Part shown: positions 34,540-44,033 of the stretch, in pieces | Layout: each line of letters begins with the position of its first letter | Position numbering within the stretch: position 1 is the first letter of the stretch | Assembly: GCF_009725995.1 (NCBI RefSeq) | Contig: NZ_RCNS01000003.1 | Location: 1,123,130-1,187,129 of the forward strand | Direction of reading: 5' to 3' | Source of the DNA: Zobellia laminariae | GTDB taxonomy: Bacteria > Bacteroidota > Bacteroidia > Flavobacteriales > Flavobacteriaceae | DNA length: 64,000 nt | Position numbers and translations under genes: made by a program | Notes under the pieces: generated by a model | What the model saw: the letters and a program-made list of their open reading frames with translations, nothing else | What the model was told of the DNA's origin: nothing | Database searches by the model: none

Positions 34540-37170
34540 TTACTTCAAACTTGCCAAACTTTTCTCTAGCGTTTCTATTTTAGCCTCAGCATCTGCTTGC
34601 TTTTGGCGTTCCATAGTTATAACCTTTTCTGGAGCATTGCTCACAAATCGCTCATTAGAAAGTTTCTTCTGAACAGATTTTAAAAAGCCATTGGTATACT
34701 TCAATTCTTCTTCAATCTTTTTAATTTCGGCTTCAACATCAATTGCGCCACTCATCGGCACAAAGTACTCGTTACTTTTTACACGAAAAGACAAAGCACC
34801 TTCTACCGTTGCATCAACATAAGCAACTTCACCAACATTGGTCAGTTTTTCTATAACCACATCCCAAGTTTTAGCAAAATTTCCTTCGTTGAGAACCATA
34901 AGCTCCAAGCTTTCTTTCATTGGAATATTCTTTTCTTTTCGAATATTCCGAACACCAGATACTACTTCTGCAGCCACATCAAAACTTTCTATTAGCTCCT
35001 CATCAACCTTTTCTATCTTTGGCCATTGCGCGACTACTAGAGCCTCTTCCGGCGTACGCTCTGTTATATGCTGCCAAACCTCTTCTGTTAAGAATGGCAT
35101 AAACGGATGTAACAGTTTCAAATTCTGTTCAAACAAAACAATTACTGCTTCATAAGTAGTTCTATCTATAGGTTTCTGATAGTCTGGCTTAATAATTTCC
35201 AATAACCATGAACTATAATCGTCCCAAACCAACTTATAAATTGCCATTAACGCATCTGAAATACGATACTTGCTAAAATGGTCTTCAATCTCTACTAAGG
35301 TCTTATTGAATTTAGCTCTATACCATTCAATACCTAATCTTGATGCTTCAGGTTGTGGTAAATCTGCTATCTCCCACCCTTTTAATAAACGGAAACCATT
35401 CCATATTTTATTCGCAAAGTTTTTACCTTGCTGGCATAAATCTTCATCGAACATTAGGTCGTTACCCGCAGCAGAGCTTAGTAAAAGTCCAACACGAACA
35501 CCATCTGCCCCATAGTCTTCTATCAATTTAAGCGCATCAGGAGAATTCCCCAACGACTTAGACATTTTTCTACGTTGCTTATCACGTACCAATCCTGTGA
35601 AGTATACATTTTTAAAAGGACGCTCATCACGGTATTCATAGCCAGAAATAATCATTCTAGCTACCCAGAAGAAAATAATATCCGGACCGGTCACCAAATC
35701 ATTAGTTGGATAATAGTAATTTATCTCTTTATTATCCGGCTCTAAAATGCCGTTAAAGACACTAATAGGCCATAACCAAGAAGAAAACCAAGTATCTAAG
35801 GCGTCTTCATCTTGTCTTAAGTCCGCCTCTGTCAAATTGGCATTTCCTGATTTCTCTTGAGCCAATTTTAAAGCTTCAACTGCAGTTTCTGCTACTACAA
35901 AATCTTCTTGTCCATCACCAAAATAAAAAGCGGGAATCTGCTGTCCCCACCACAATTGGCGCGAAATATTCCAGTCACGAATGTTCTCCATCCAGTGACG
36001 ATAGGTATTCTCGAACTTTTTAGGGAAGAATTTCACTTCTTCAGTTTCAAGTACCGCTGTGATGGCAGGCTTTACCAAATCTTCCATTTTTAAGAACCAC
36101 TGATCACTTAAGCGAGGCTCAATAACAGCTTTAGTACGTTCTGAAGTACCTACTTTATTAACGTAGTTCTCCTTTTTAACCAAAAATCCTTTTTCTTCAA
36201 GTTCCTTGGTAATTTCTTTTCGAACTACAAAACGGTCTTTTCCCTCATAATGCAATCCAAAAGAATTTAGAGTTGCATCTGCATTAAAGATATCTATAGT
36301 TTCAAGGCCGTGCTTTTCACCTAAGGCCTTATCATTAATATCGTGGGCTGGTGTTATTTTCAAACATCCTGTACCAAATTCAATATCTACATACTCATCT
36401 TCTATGATAGGTATCACCCTACCAGATATAGGAACAATTACTTTTTTTCCTTGTAAATGACGGTAACGTTCATCATTAGGATTAATACAAATAGCCGTAT
36501 CTCCTAATATAGTCTCAGGTCTTGTTGTGGCAATGGTTACACGTTCATCAGAACCTTCAATTGGGTATGACAAGTAATACAAAAGACCCTGCTTTTCCTC
36601 ATAAATTACTTCTTCATCAGAAAGGGTAGTCTGCGCTTCCGGATCCCAATTTACCATACGGTGACCTCTGTAAATCAATCCTTTATTGAATAAATCAACA
36701 AAAACCTTGATGACCGATTTATACATATCATCATCCATAGTAAATTTGGTACGTTCCCAATCACAAGAAGCACCCAATTTTTTAAGTTGACCAAGAATAA
36801 CTCCTCCATATTCATCTGTCCAATCCCATGCGTGTTTCAGAAACTCCTCACGAGTTAAATCTGCTTTATCTATACCTTGAGATTTCAATTTTGCCACAAC
36901 TTTAGCTTCAGTAGCAATAGAAGCGTGGTCCATTCCCGGAACCCAACATGCATTCTTACCCATTAAACGGGCCCTTCTGGTTAATACATCCTGAATAGTG
37001 ACATTCAGCATATGTCCCATATGGAGCACTCCAGTTACGTTTGGAGGAGGAATTACAATAGTATAAGGCTCTCTTTCATCTGGGGTGGATGAAAAATAAT
37101 CGTGCTCCATCCAGTAATCATACCAGTGGTTCTCAGCTTTTAGGGGATCATATTTAGAAGGGATATCCAT
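34540..37170 (-). CDS. valS: Valyl-tRNA synthetase
   Basis: Class Ia synthetase charging tRNA-Val. The 876-aa protein has the HIGH-type motif at 50-53 in [16 protein letters not shown], the editing domain in the middle ([14 protein letters not shown]), the KMSKS motif in [11 protein letters not shown], the anticodon-binding region, and a C-terminal coiled-coil arm (about 805-876) with leucine- and lysine-rich heptads. Length and domain order are standard. The gene has a leader of roughly 105 bases with a hairpin at 37201-37223 and a minus-strand promoter at 37282-37311. Confidence 0.97.
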   Translation of the reverse strand: MDIPSKYDPLKAENHWYDYWMEHDYFSSTPDEREPYTIVIPPPNVTGVLHMGHMLNVTIQDVLTRRARLMGKNACWVPGMDHASIATEAKVVAKLKSQGIDKADLTREEFLKHAWDWTDEYGGVILGQLKKLGASCDWERTKFTMDDDMYKSVIKVFVDLFNKGLIYRGHRMVNWDPEAQTTLSDEEVIYEEKQGLLYYLSYPIEGSDERVTIATTRPETILGDTAICINPNDERYRHLQGKKVIVPISGRVIPIIEDEYVDIEFGTGCLKITPAHDINDKALGEKHGLETIDIFNADATLNSFGLHYEGKDRFVVRKEITKELEEKGFLVKKENYVNKVGTSERTKAVIEPRLSDQWFLKMEDLVKPAITAVLETEEVKFFPKKFENTYRHWMENIRDWNISRQLWWGQQIPAFYFGDGQEDFVVAETAVEALKLAQEKSGNANLTEADLRQDEDALDTWFSSWLWPISVFNGILEPDNKEINYYYPTNDLVTGPDIIFFWVARMIISGYEYRDERPFKNVYFTGLVRDKQRRKMSKSLGNSPDALKLIEDYGADGVRVGLLLSSAAGNDLMFDEDLCQQGKNFANKIWNGFRLLKGWEIADLPQPEASRLGIEWYRAKFNKTLVEIEDHFSKYRISDALMAIYKLVWDDYSSWLLEIIKPDYQKPIDRTTYEAVIVLFEQNLKLLHPFMPFLTEEVWQHITERTPEEALVVAQWPKIEKVDEELIESFDVAAEVVSGVRNIRKEKNIPMKESLELMVLNEGNFAKTWDVVIEKLTNVGEVAYVDATVEGALSFRVKSNEYFVPMSGAIDVEAEIKKIEEELKYTNGFLKSVQKKLSNERFVSNAPEKVITMERQKQADAEAKIETLEKSLASLK

Positions 37171-37200
37171 ATTTTTGGAACGGTTTTTGTCTAAGTAATA

Positions 37201-37223
37201 ACGGTCTTAACAATAAAGACCGT
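37201..37223 (-). promoter_or_regulatory. Hairpin in the valS 5' leader
   Basis: ACGGTCTT (37201-37208) pairs with AAGACCGT (37216-37223) around a seven-base loop, 31 bases before the valS ATG on the minus strand. No Val-rich leader peptide is seen, so it is not an obvious ribosome-mediated attenuator. It lacks a T-run and may affect message stability. Confidence 0.4.
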
Positions 37224-37281
37224 AATTTGAAGTTACGTTATATATAATTTATGGCAATTTTGCCTAATTTTAAATACGAAA

Positions 37282-37311
37282 CAAAAATAAGTAACGTTAA
37301 CAGATAACAAA
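37282..37311 (-). promoter_or_regulatory. valS promoter (TTTG-18-TATTTTTG)
   Basis: On the minus strand TTTG (37311-37308) and TATTTTTG (37289-37282) are spaced by 18 bases, within the Bacteroidota -33/-7 range. The start would lie near 37275. It lies back to back with the DUF1573 promoter at 37317-37348. Confidence 0.6.
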
Positions 37312-37316
37312 AGAAT

Positions 37317-37348
37317 TTTGGAGGTTCATCTGAAAAGATTTATTTTTG
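37317..37348 (+). promoter_or_regulatory. DUF1573 gene promoter (TTTG-20-TATTTTTG)
   Basis: TTTG at 37317-37320 and TATTTTTG at 37341-37348 are separated by 20 bases, a very good match to the Bacteroidota consensus. The ATG at 37370 follows 21 bases after the -7 box, and an upstream in-frame start at 37346 would overlap the box. Confidence 0.65.
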
Positions 37349-37369
37349 AGATTCCCTAAATTTAACAAA

Positions 37370-37756
37370 ATGAAAAAAATAGTACTCGTATTATTTATTG
37401 GCCTAATGGGATTATCCCTAACCGCACAGGACAAGGCCGCTAAAATCGAATTCAAATCTGAAACCGTAGATTACGGTGAAATTCAAAAAGGAGCTGATGG
37501 CGTCCGCGTTTTTGAATTTACAAATACAGGCCAAGCGCCGTTAATTATTAGTAAGGTAAGTTCTAGTTGTGGTTGTACCATTCCTAAAAAACCTGAAGAT
37601 CCAATTTTACCAGGTAAAACAGGTGAGATTTCTGTAAAATATGATACTAACCGTGTAGGTCCTATTAGAAAAGCGATTACCGTTATTTCTAATGCAGAGA
37701 CACCTACTAAGGTTCTTAAAATTAAAGGTGAAGTTAAAGCCGCTGACGGTAAATAA
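37370..37756 (+). CDS. DUF1573 domain secreted protein
   Basis: 128 aa from the ATG at 37370. Signal peptide MKKIVLVLFIGLMGLSLTAQ is followed by a single DUF1573 Ig-like domain (about 28-125): VDYGEIQKGADGVRVFEFTN, then PLIISKVSSSCGCTIPKKP and KTGEISVKYDTNRVGPIRK. The SCGCT cysteines are a hallmark of this family. DUF1573 proteins are abundant, secreted and of unknown function in Bacteroidota. Own promoter and strong terminator make it a monocistronic unit. Confidence 0.88.
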   Translation: MKKIVLVLFIGLMGLSLTAQDKAAKIEFKSETVDYGEIQKGADGVRVFEFTNTGQAPLIISKVSSSCGCTIPKKPEDPILPGKTGEISVKYDTNRVGPIRKAITVISNAETPTKVLKIKGEVKAADGK

Positions 37757-37778
37757 CATTATCTTAAAATTTATAATG

Positions 37779-37806
37779 AACCCCAATCGAAAGATTGGGG
37801 TTTTTT
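37779..37806 (+). terminator. Terminator of the DUF1573 gene
   Basis: AACCCCAATC (37779-37788) pairs perfectly with GATTGGGGTT (37793-37802) around the tetraloop GAAA, followed by a TTTTTT run. It ends at the stop codon of the convergent PDZ protein, so it lies against the end of that reading frame. Confidence 0.92.
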
Positions 37807-39133
37807 ATTTGAGCATGTTTTTAAGAACAAAGGAAAAGAGCAAATCAGAATTATAGCGTTCAATAAGTAATTTAACACGTTTACCTTCCTTTTCATTAAT
37901 CATCTCCAGAATGTCTTGCAGTTTATAACGATGAATCTTTTTACCGTTTACCGCTAAGATAATATCTCCCTCTTTCAGGCCAGCTTCATGTGCGGGACTT
38001 CCTGCTCTAATGGCAGACACAATAATTTCCGGAGCAACACTAAGTCTAGTCTGACCCTCAAAAAGCAACTGCACATTACCAAAATCGCTTTTATCATTAT
38101 ATACCACCCCTCTATCGTCGGCAATACTTTCCGCTATATAACGAATACCATCATGTTGGAGATCCAATCCAGATAAGTTGTATCTAAAAGGTTTACCGAA
38201 ATTAGAATTTTTGCTAAGCGTAATACGATTTCGTTGGTAATCAAAGACCACATTAAAACGCTTTAAGACACAACCACCAATACTACCATTACGCCCCGTC
38301 AGATTTTTTAATTCCCGCATAGATTCTTTATCGGGAAAAGCAGCTTTTGCATCATTTAACACAAAACGGCCAATACGTAGGCCATCTACCTTGGTTCTTT
38401 TTCCATAAATATTGCCGTTGAGCCCTTTACCTAAAAAATCATCATAATGCTTATCGGGTACATTTATAGAATCATTTTTAAAAAGCCAGAGGGCATCGCT
38501 ACTTCCTGTATCCAACAAAAGCCTTACCGGAAATTCTTTTCTATCTTTTAAATAAAGTCCCGTATTTAGATACGCCTTTTTAGCTCTGATAGATAGTGGT
38601 AAAACCTGCTTTTTTTTATTTTTTGAATACACATAACTTTCAGAATCTCGGAACTTAATAGTTTTACGTACATAGTTAATGTCAACCACAAAATCCCTAA
38701 AAAGGTCATATCCTATAATGCCATGCACTGGAATACCCATAGAGGTTGAAAAATTAATGCTTTTATCCATCACAACGAACAGCTTTTGGTCTTCATTCGT
38801 TATATTTTTTAGTCGGAATTGGTTTCCATTTGAAACCAGCGCCTTTATAGGAACATCACCTCCAAAGCCTTTTATGGTGATTTCTGAAACATTATTTATT
38901 TGTATAGAATCTTTCTCCGATATATTGAACAATATGGGAGTACTCACCCCTGAATCTAATAAAAAGGATAATTCAGTGCCATTTACTTCAATGGGCACTA
39001 CAATTAGATTATTTATCAGTTGAAACTTTAATTTTTCAATTTTTTGACCTTTAGGCAAGTTGAAGCCCTGCGCTGTCACCAAAGAAGATAGCAACATTAA
39101 AAAAAAGATGATATGTGGTTGTAGCTTTTTCAA
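37805..39133 (-). CDS. Secreted aspartyl-protease-like protein with two pepsin-type lobes and a PDZ domain
   Basis: 442 aa with an N-terminal signal peptide (MKKLQPHIIFFLMLLSSLVTAQ). Two retropepsin-like segments are visible: the first with FLLDSGVSTPILFN (DSG), the second with RLLLDTGSSDALWLF (DTG). A C-terminal PDZ domain follows at about 350-440 (AIRAGSPAHEAGLKEGDIILAVNGKK). Both lobes keep the catalytic Asp. The pairing of DSG and DTG in one chain recalls two-lobed pepsins, while most bacterial relatives have a single lobe. Probably an envelope protease; substrate unknown. Convergent with DUF1573, sharing its terminator region. Confidence 0.82.
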   Translation of the reverse strand: MKKLQPHIIFFLMLLSSLVTAQGFNLPKGQKIEKLKFQLINNLIVVPIEVNGTELSFLLDSGVSTPILFNISEKDSIQINNVSEITIKGFGGDVPIKALVSNGNQFRLKNITNEDQKLFVVMDKSINFSTSMGIPVHGIIGYDLFRDFVVDINYVRKTIKFRDSESYVYSKNKKKQVLPLSIRAKKAYLNTGLYLKDRKEFPVRLLLDTGSSDALWLFKNDSINVPDKHYDDFLGKGLNGNIYGKRTKVDGLRIGRFVLNDAKAAFPDKESMRELKNLTGRNGSIGGCVLKRFNVVFDYQRNRITLSKNSNFGKPFRYNLSGLDLQHDGIRYIAESIADDRGVVYNDKSDFGNVQLLFEGQTRLSVAPEIIVSAIRAGSPAHEAGLKEGDIILAVNGKKIHRYKLQDILEMINEKEGKRVKLLIERYNSDLLFSFVLKNMLK

Positions 39134-39274
39134 CTTTTCTCATGTTTTCCTCTTTAATTTACGATATTTATAGATACATCCCTCCTTTTTTAACTAATTG
39201 CCAATAAACGATTTTCCAATCTGGCATGGTTTTCTCATTTGGTTTTCTCACTTTTGCAGCTAAATTGAACCTAT

Positions 39275-40465
39275 ATGCCATCAGTATCACATAAAGGGCT
39301 TTCTATGCCCGAATCTCCTATTAGAAAATTGGTTCCCTATGCGGAAGAAGCTAAGAAAAAAGGGGCTAAAGTAATTCACCTTAATATTGGCCAACCAGAT
39401 ATAAAAACGCCACAGGTAGCTCTAGATGCGGTAAAGAACAATACACTAGAAGTTATTGCTTATAGCCGTACAGAAGGGTCTGAAGAATATCGTGAAAAAC
39501 TTGCGGCTTACTATGCCAAAAATAATATTCACGTAACTGCTAAAGATATTATAGTAACCACTGGTGGGTCAGAAGCTTTGGCTTTTACTATGGGGAGTAT
39601 TGCGGATAATGATGATGAGATTATCATTCCGGAACCTTTTTATGCCAATTATAACGGTTTTGCAACCGCAACAGGCGTCAAAGTTGTTCCTGTGACATCT
39701 CATATCGATTCTAATTTTGCCCTTCCGGCCATTGAAGAGTTCGAAAAACTAATTACCCCTAAGACTAAAGCTATCCTTATATGTAACCCTGGTAACCCTA
39801 CAGGATATTTATATACTAGAGAGGAAATTAAAAAACTAGCTGCAATTGTTAAAAAACATGATTTGTTTTTGATTGCGGACGAAGTATACAGAGAGTTTAC
39901 CTACGACGGAAAAGAGCATTACTCAATTTTACAGGAAGAAGGGTTAGAAGAACATGCCATTATTGTAGACTCCGTAAGTAAAAGATATAGCATGTGCGGC
40001 GCACGTATCGGCTGTTTGGTTACTAAAAATAAGAGCGTTATTAAGACGGCCTTGAAATTTGCACAAGCAAGGTTATCGCCACCAACTTATGCCCAAATTG
40101 CAAGTGAAGCTGCTTTGGAAACACCACAAAGTTATTTTGATGATGTAAAGGAAGAGTACGTAGGCCGGAGAAATTTACTTATTGAAGAACTGGAAAAAAT
40201 TGAGGGTATAAAAGTAGGTAGACCTCAAGGTGCTTTTTATTGTATTGCTGAATTGCCCATTACAGATGCCGATGATTTTGCCCAATGGTTGTTAGAAGAT
40301 TTTAGATTAAATAATGAAACGGTAATGGTTGCACCTGCAGCAGGCTTTTATGCCTCAGAAGGACATGGCAAGAACCAAATTAGGATTGCATACGTCTTAG
40401 ATAAAGACAACTTAAAGAGAGCTGTTCATATACTAAAGGAGGCGTTAAAAAGTTATATAGCCTAA
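39275..40465 (+). CDS. PLP-dependent aminotransferase (class I, AspAT-like)
   Basis: 396 aa, fold type I aminotransferase. The PLP lysine is in DSVSKRYSMCGARIG, with NPGNPTG, ADEVYREF and the N-terminal NIGQPDIKTP as in AspC-type enzymes. It is most like aspartate/aromatic aminotransferases of the Ib/Igamma group; substrate cannot be fixed by sequence. The stop codon TAA overlaps by one base the ATG of murB (40465), so the two are coupled although their functions look unrelated. Confidence 0.88.
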   Translation: MPSVSHKGLSMPESPIRKLVPYAEEAKKKGAKVIHLNIGQPDIKTPQVALDAVKNNTLEVIAYSRTEGSEEYREKLAAYYAKNNIHVTAKDIIVTTGGSEALAFTMGSIADNDDEIIIPEPFYANYNGFATATGVKVVPVTSHIDSNFALPAIEEFEKLITPKTKAILICNPGNPTGYLYTREEIKKLAAIVKKHDLFLIADEVYREFTYDGKEHYSILQEEGLEEHAIIVDSVSKRYSMCGARIGCLVTKNKSVIKTALKFAQARLSPPTYAQIASEAALETPQSYFDDVKEEYVGRRNLLIEELEKIEGIKVGRPQGAFYCIAELPITDADDFAQWLLEDFRLNNETVMVAPAAGFYASEGHGKNQIRIAYVLDKDNLKRAVHILKEALKSYIA

Positions 40466-41481
40466 TGGAGGTTACCAAAGACATATCCCTTAAGCCTTAT
40501 AATACTTTTGGAATTGATGCCAAGGCACGGTTCTTTATTGAAATCAATAACTTAGAAGACCTAAAAACGGCCCTTCAACTTAAAGGCTACCCTAATAAAT
40601 TTGTTCTTAGTGGTGGAAGTAATATGTTAATTACCAATGATATTGATGCACTGGTAATGCACATTAACCTTAAGGGAAAAGAGGTCATTGAAGAAAATGA
40701 CAACACGGTACTTCTAAAAGTCATGGCTGGCGAAAATTGGCATCAAATGGTGTTATGGACGTTAGATAATGGCTACGGTGGGCTAGAAAACATGTCTCTC
40801 ATTCCTGGGAACACAGGAACTGCGCCAATTCAAAATATAGGAGCTTATGGAGTTGAACTAAAGGACAATTTCGTTTCCTGTGAAGCAATGCATACTGAAA
40901 CACAAAGCCTGAAAACCTTTTCAAAAGAAGATTGTCAATTTGGTTATCGCGATTCCTTTTTTAAAAACGAAGGAAAGGGAAGGTATATTATTACTTCGGT
41001 TACGCTTCAATTAAGTAAAAATAATCATAAGAAAAACACATCTTACGGAGCCATTGAAACGGAACTTGAAAACATGGGTATTTCAGACCCTACAATAAAA
41101 GACATCTCAAATGCGGTAATAGCCATTAGACAGAGTAAATTACCAGACCCGGCTGTTTTAGGTAATAGTGGTAGTTTTTTCAAAAATCCCGTAATAAATA
41201 TTGAGGATTACACTAAATTCATTGCACAGCACCCTGAGGCTCCATCCTATAAAATAACGGATGAAAGTTATAAAATACCCGCAGGTTGGCTAATTGAACA
41301 ATGTGGCTTTAAGGGCAAGAGATATGGTGATGCCGGTATTCACAAAAATCAGGCATTGGTTCTGGTTAATCATGGAAACGCAACAGGCCAAGAAATATTA
41401 GACTTGGCGTTTAAAATAATTGCGGAAGTAAAGAAAAAATTCGGGATTAATATATCGCCGGAAGTAAACATCATAAAATAA
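40465..41481 (+). CDS. murB: UDP-N-acetylenolpyruvoylglucosamine reductase
   Basis: FAD enzyme of peptidoglycan precursor synthesis. 338 aa: FAD-binding start LKPYNTFGIDAKARF, LSGGSNMLI, IPGNTGTAPIQNIGAYG, then FGYRDSFFK, GNSGSFFKNPV with the catalytic Ser, and the C-terminal SPEVNII with the catalytic Glu. Length and the GYRxSxFK element identify the type I (E. coli) form. Begins one base inside the aminotransferase stop codon. Confidence 0.95.
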   Translation: MEVTKDISLKPYNTFGIDAKARFFIEINNLEDLKTALQLKGYPNKFVLSGGSNMLITNDIDALVMHINLKGKEVIEENDNTVLLKVMAGENWHQMVLWTLDNGYGGLENMSLIPGNTGTAPIQNIGAYGVELKDNFVSCEAMHTETQSLKTFSKEDCQFGYRDSFFKNEGKGRYIITSVTLQLSKNNHKKNTSYGAIETELENMGISDPTIKDISNAVIAIRQSKLPDPAVLGNSGSFFKNPVINIEDYTKFIAQHPEAPSYKITDESYKIPAGWLIEQCGFKGKRYGDAGIHKNQALVLVNHGNATGQEILDLAFKIIAEVKKKFGINISPEVNIIK

Positions 41482-41485
41482 ATAA

Positions 41486-41510
41486 CCCCCAAAGAAAAAT
41501 CTTGGGGGCT
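41486..41510 (+). terminator. Weak terminator-like hairpin after murB
   Basis: CCCCCAA (41486-41492) pairs with TTGGGGG (41502-41508) around a nine-base loop, but no T-run follows on the plus strand. It may act weakly or depend on Rho. Confidence 0.4.
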
Positions 41511-41690
41511 ATACCAAACCAAACTAACCAAAAATTAAATGTGCAGTTACCAAGTGCACATTTATATTATTAATATTTTTGAAACGCCTATATAAAAATC
41601 AATTTTATAAATTAGCGTTTAAACATATACGGTACTATCAATTGAATTGGATGCCCAAACATCCATTTTTTTTGCTTCCGCCACTAAAAT

Positions 41691-42257
41691 ATGAGTACAC
41701 TACTTGAAAAACATATTGTAGAACTACTTCAGGAAAGAGATGAAAAAGCCATTTCCCTCTTGTATGAACATTATGGCGATACACTTTTGGGGGTAGCCAA
41801 CAAAGTTGTTCGCAATGAAGAATTAGCACAGGATGTATTACAGGAAAGTTTTATAAAAATCTGGAAAAAATCCGATTCGTACGATGCCTCTAAAGCTAAA
41901 CTTTTTACATGGTTATTTCGTATAACACGTAATACGGCAATAGATAAATTAAGAAGTGTCAATACAAAAAGCGATAAGGAAATCCAAATTGATGTTTCTG
42001 ACGTATATAATTTAGGCGTCAACAGCATAAGACCAGAGTTTATGGACGTCCGTGAAAATCTAGACAAGATAGAGACCAAATACCAAATTGTGTTAGATGC
42101 TTTATTTTTTGAAGGTATGACACAACAGGAAGCAAGCGATGAGCTTAATATTCCGTTGGGAACTATTAAATCTAGACTAAAGATCGGACTGAGGGAACTC
42201 AAGAAAATTTACGGCCCAACAATGCTGTTGTTGTTATCAATGAACCTGATATCCTAA
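41691..42257 (+). CDS. ECF RNA polymerase sigma factor
   Basis: 188 aa: region 2 with ELAQDVLQESFIKIWKKSDSYD and LFTWLFRITRNTAIDKLR, region 4 with MTQQEASDELNIPLGTIKSRLKIGLREL. The last 14 residues (GPTMLLLLSMNLIS) are unusually hydrophobic for a sigma factor. It lies four bases upstream of a membrane anti-sigma gene, so the pair is a standard sigma/anti-sigma module; the inducing signal is unknown. Preceded by a 209-base region with no clear promoter of the TAnnTTTG type, as expected if it drives its own expression. Confidence 0.93.
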   Translation: MSTLLEKHIVELLQERDEKAISLLYEHYGDTLLGVANKVVRNEELAQDVLQESFIKIWKKSDSYDASKAKLFTWLFRITRNTAIDKLRSVNTKSDKEIQIDVSDVYNLGVNSIRPEFMDVRENLDKIETKYQIVLDALFFEGMTQQEASDELNIPLGTIKSRLKIGLRELKKIYGPTMLLLLSMNLIS

Positions 42258-42261
42258 TACC

Positions 42262-43020
42262 ATGAAAGAAAAAATAAAATTATTCCTAGACTCCGATTTA
42301 CTGGAAAGCTATCTTTTAGGTGCCACAACAACTGAGGAAACATTACAAGTAGAACGCTACTTATCTATGTACCCAGAAGTTCGTAAAACTTATGAAGAGT
42401 TGCAAGACAACTTAGAAACGTATGCAAAAATGCATGCTGTTAAAGCTCCAGAAGCCCTTAAAGAAAGAATACTTTCAAGTATCAACAAAGAATCTAACTT
42501 TAAAAGAAACTTCTACCGCATGGCAGTTGCTGCTAGTTTTGCCGTATTAATTTCTGCAGGTTCTTCATATTTCTTCTGGGATCAGAATCAAAGCTTACAA
42601 TCAGAAAATTCTATCGTTAATAATAAAATTGACGATTTAGAAGAAACAATGCGTGCTCAGTTAGAAGATGTAAGAAACCAGTTTATTGTACTTCAAAATC
42701 CAGAAACTAAAAAGTATACGGTTAAAGGAAATAGGAAAGCGCAAGAACTTAAGGCGGTTGCTTACATAAACCCTGTTAAGAGACTTTCTTACCTTAACGT
42801 TAGTAAGCTTCCACATCTACCAAAAGACCAATGTTACCAAATGTGGACAGAGGTAAACGGTGAAATGTTGAACCTAGGAATTATCAAAGAGGCTGACAGT
42901 CAAGAAAAATTATTGGCACTACCTTATGCGGAAGATGCCGTAAGTTATATTACTATTGAGCCTAAGGGAGGAAATCAAAGTCCATCTGTAGAAAATATAG
43001 TAGCGAATATCGCATACTAA
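42262..43020 (+). CDS. Membrane anti-sigma factor (RskA-like)
   Basis: 252 aa with an N-terminal cytoplasmic sigma-binding part (about 1-90, LLESYLLGATTTEETLQVERYLSM), one membrane helix near 92-110 (MAVAASFAVLISAGSSYFFW), a coiled-coil stretch (EETMRAQLEDVRNQF), and a C-terminal periplasmic domain of the anti-sigma-K type. Regulated proteolysis of such proteins releases the sigma factor; the ligand is unknown. Followed by a strong terminator, so the sigma/anti-sigma pair is a two-gene operon. Confidence 0.85.
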   Translation: MKEKIKLFLDSDLLESYLLGATTTEETLQVERYLSMYPEVRKTYEELQDNLETYAKMHAVKAPEALKERILSSINKESNFKRNFYRMAVAASFAVLISAGSSYFFWDQNQSLQSENSIVNNKIDDLEETMRAQLEDVRNQFIVLQNPETKKYTVKGNRKAQELKAVAYINPVKRLSYLNVSKLPHLPKDQCYQMWTEVNGEMLNLGIIKEADSQEKLLALPYAEDAVSYITIEPKGGNQSPSVENIVANIAY

Positions 43021-43044
43021 GCAATCATCTTATTTAAGATATCA

Positions 43045-43079
43045 TTAAGCCCCGAAACTTCCGTTTCGGGGCTTAATTT
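43045..43079 (+). terminator. Terminator of the sigma/anti-sigma operon
   Basis: TTAAGCCCCGAAAC (43045-43058) is perfectly complementary to 43063-43076 around the loop TTCC, with TTTTA after it. It begins 25 bases after the anti-sigma stop. Confidence 0.92.
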
Positions 43080-43081
43080 TA

Positions 43082-43089
43082 TATCTTTG
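43082..43089 (+). promoter_or_regulatory. -7 box for the small Cys-containing membrane protein
   Basis: TATCTTTG at 43082-43089 matches TAnnTTTG and ends 17 bases before the ATG at 43107. It lies immediately after the terminator stem, so upstream transcription ends just before this promoter. No consensus -33 was found. Confidence 0.45.
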
Positions 43090-43106
43090 TCCCAAAATTC
43101 ATCTAT

Positions 43107-43325
43107 ATGAAACTCATATTATTGACAATTGGTTTATTGGCATTAGCCTTTGCAGGAATAGCCATTAAAATTTGGGCGAAAAAAGACGGTAAATTTGCAG
43201 GCACCTGTGCTAGTCAAAGTCCTTTTTTGAATCAAGATGGGCAAGCTTGTGGAATGTGCGGTAAACTACCGAGCGAGCAAGATTGTAAAAATGAAGATAA
43301 CATAAACCTTCAATCTTCAATTTAA
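43107..43325 (+). CDS. Small membrane or secreted protein with conserved Cys pattern
   Basis: 72 aa with one hydrophobic segment (LILLTIGLLALAFAGIAIKIW) followed by KKDGKFAGTCASQSPF and QACGMCGKLPSEQDC. Four cysteines in C-x-x-C-type spacing (CGMC plus flanking Cys) suggest metal binding or a disulfide unit just outside the membrane. I know similar small proteins in flavobacteria but no function. Its own -7 box and its position between two unrelated units suggest a monocistronic message; the following sigma factor is 26 bases downstream. Confidence 0.78.
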   Translation: MKLILLTIGLLALAFAGIAIKIWAKKDGKFAGTCASQSPFLNQDGQACGMCGKLPSEQDCKNEDNINLQSSI

Positions 43326-43351
43326 AATTCTCATTTTCAAACTAACTACTC

Positions 43352-43906
43352 TTGGCAAAAGCCGATGACAATATTCAGATTACCATAAAAAAGGCCCTTG
43401 CGGGCAGTCAAATTGCTTACAGTACACTTTTAGATACTTTTTGGAACGGCGTTTATGGCTTTCAGCTAAAACGTACTGAAAATGAAAGCGATGCAGAAGA
43501 TATTACTGTTCAGACTTTTTCAAAGGCATTTGATAAATTAAGCACTTATAATTCCGATTACGAGTTTAATACTTGGCTTATTACCATTTCAAAGAACATA
43601 CACGTAGACCTAATTCGGAAGCGTAAAAAAAATCTTGAAACCAGTGGAAATCAAGATGCGGTTAAAAAGGTTCTAGACGATGCGCCATCTGGAGAAGATC
43701 AATTAATTAGAGAGCAGAACTTGGCTACCCTTTTAATGCACATTAAAAAACTGAAGCCACATTATCAAGAAGTCATCAACCTGAGGTATTTTAAAGAATT
43801 GAGCTATGCAGATATAGCGCTAGAACTTAATGAACCTATTAACAACGTTAAGGTTAAACTATTAAGGGCCAAAAAGCTTCTAGCCGAAGTCATTCAGAAA
43901 AAATAG
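43352..43906 (+). CDS. ECF sigma factor with TTG start, no adjacent anti-sigma
   Basis: 184 aa reading from TTG at 43352; no in-frame ATG occurs until well inside the protein, and the TTG places the start at the usual distance from region 2. Region 2 (DAEDITVQTFSKAFDKL, FNTWLITISKNIHVDLIRK) and region 4 (ELSYADIALELNEPINNVKVKLLRAKKLL) are clear. No anti-sigma or regulated membrane gene follows: the next gene is lipA, with its own promoter. It may belong to a group regulated without a neighbouring anti-sigma. Confidence 0.88.
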   Translation: MAKADDNIQITIKKALAGSQIAYSTLLDTFWNGVYGFQLKRTENESDAEDITVQTFSKAFDKLSTYNSDYEFNTWLITISKNIHVDLIRKRKKNLETSGNQDAVKKVLDDAPSGEDQLIREQNLATLLMHIKKLKPHYQEVINLRYFKELSYADIALELNEPINNVKVKLLRAKKLLAEVIQKK

Positions 43907-44033
43907 AACTCTCCCAATCTCAAACAAATATCATATTCTGTTTGAATTTGATATTATCTTAAATCTCACAAAAAGTACTTTTTAGGTAAAAGCAAAAACC
44001 ATCCATTAGCATCGGTGCTGCAACGCTAAATCG

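Noticed and set aside
37170..37275. T-box or leader-peptide attenuation for valS
   Set aside because: No T-box core sequence and no Val-rich short frame; only a plain hairpin.
41771..42202. 143-aa frame antisense to the first ECF sigma gene
   Set aside because: Lies within region 2-4 coding sequence; Ser/Leu-rich with no motif.
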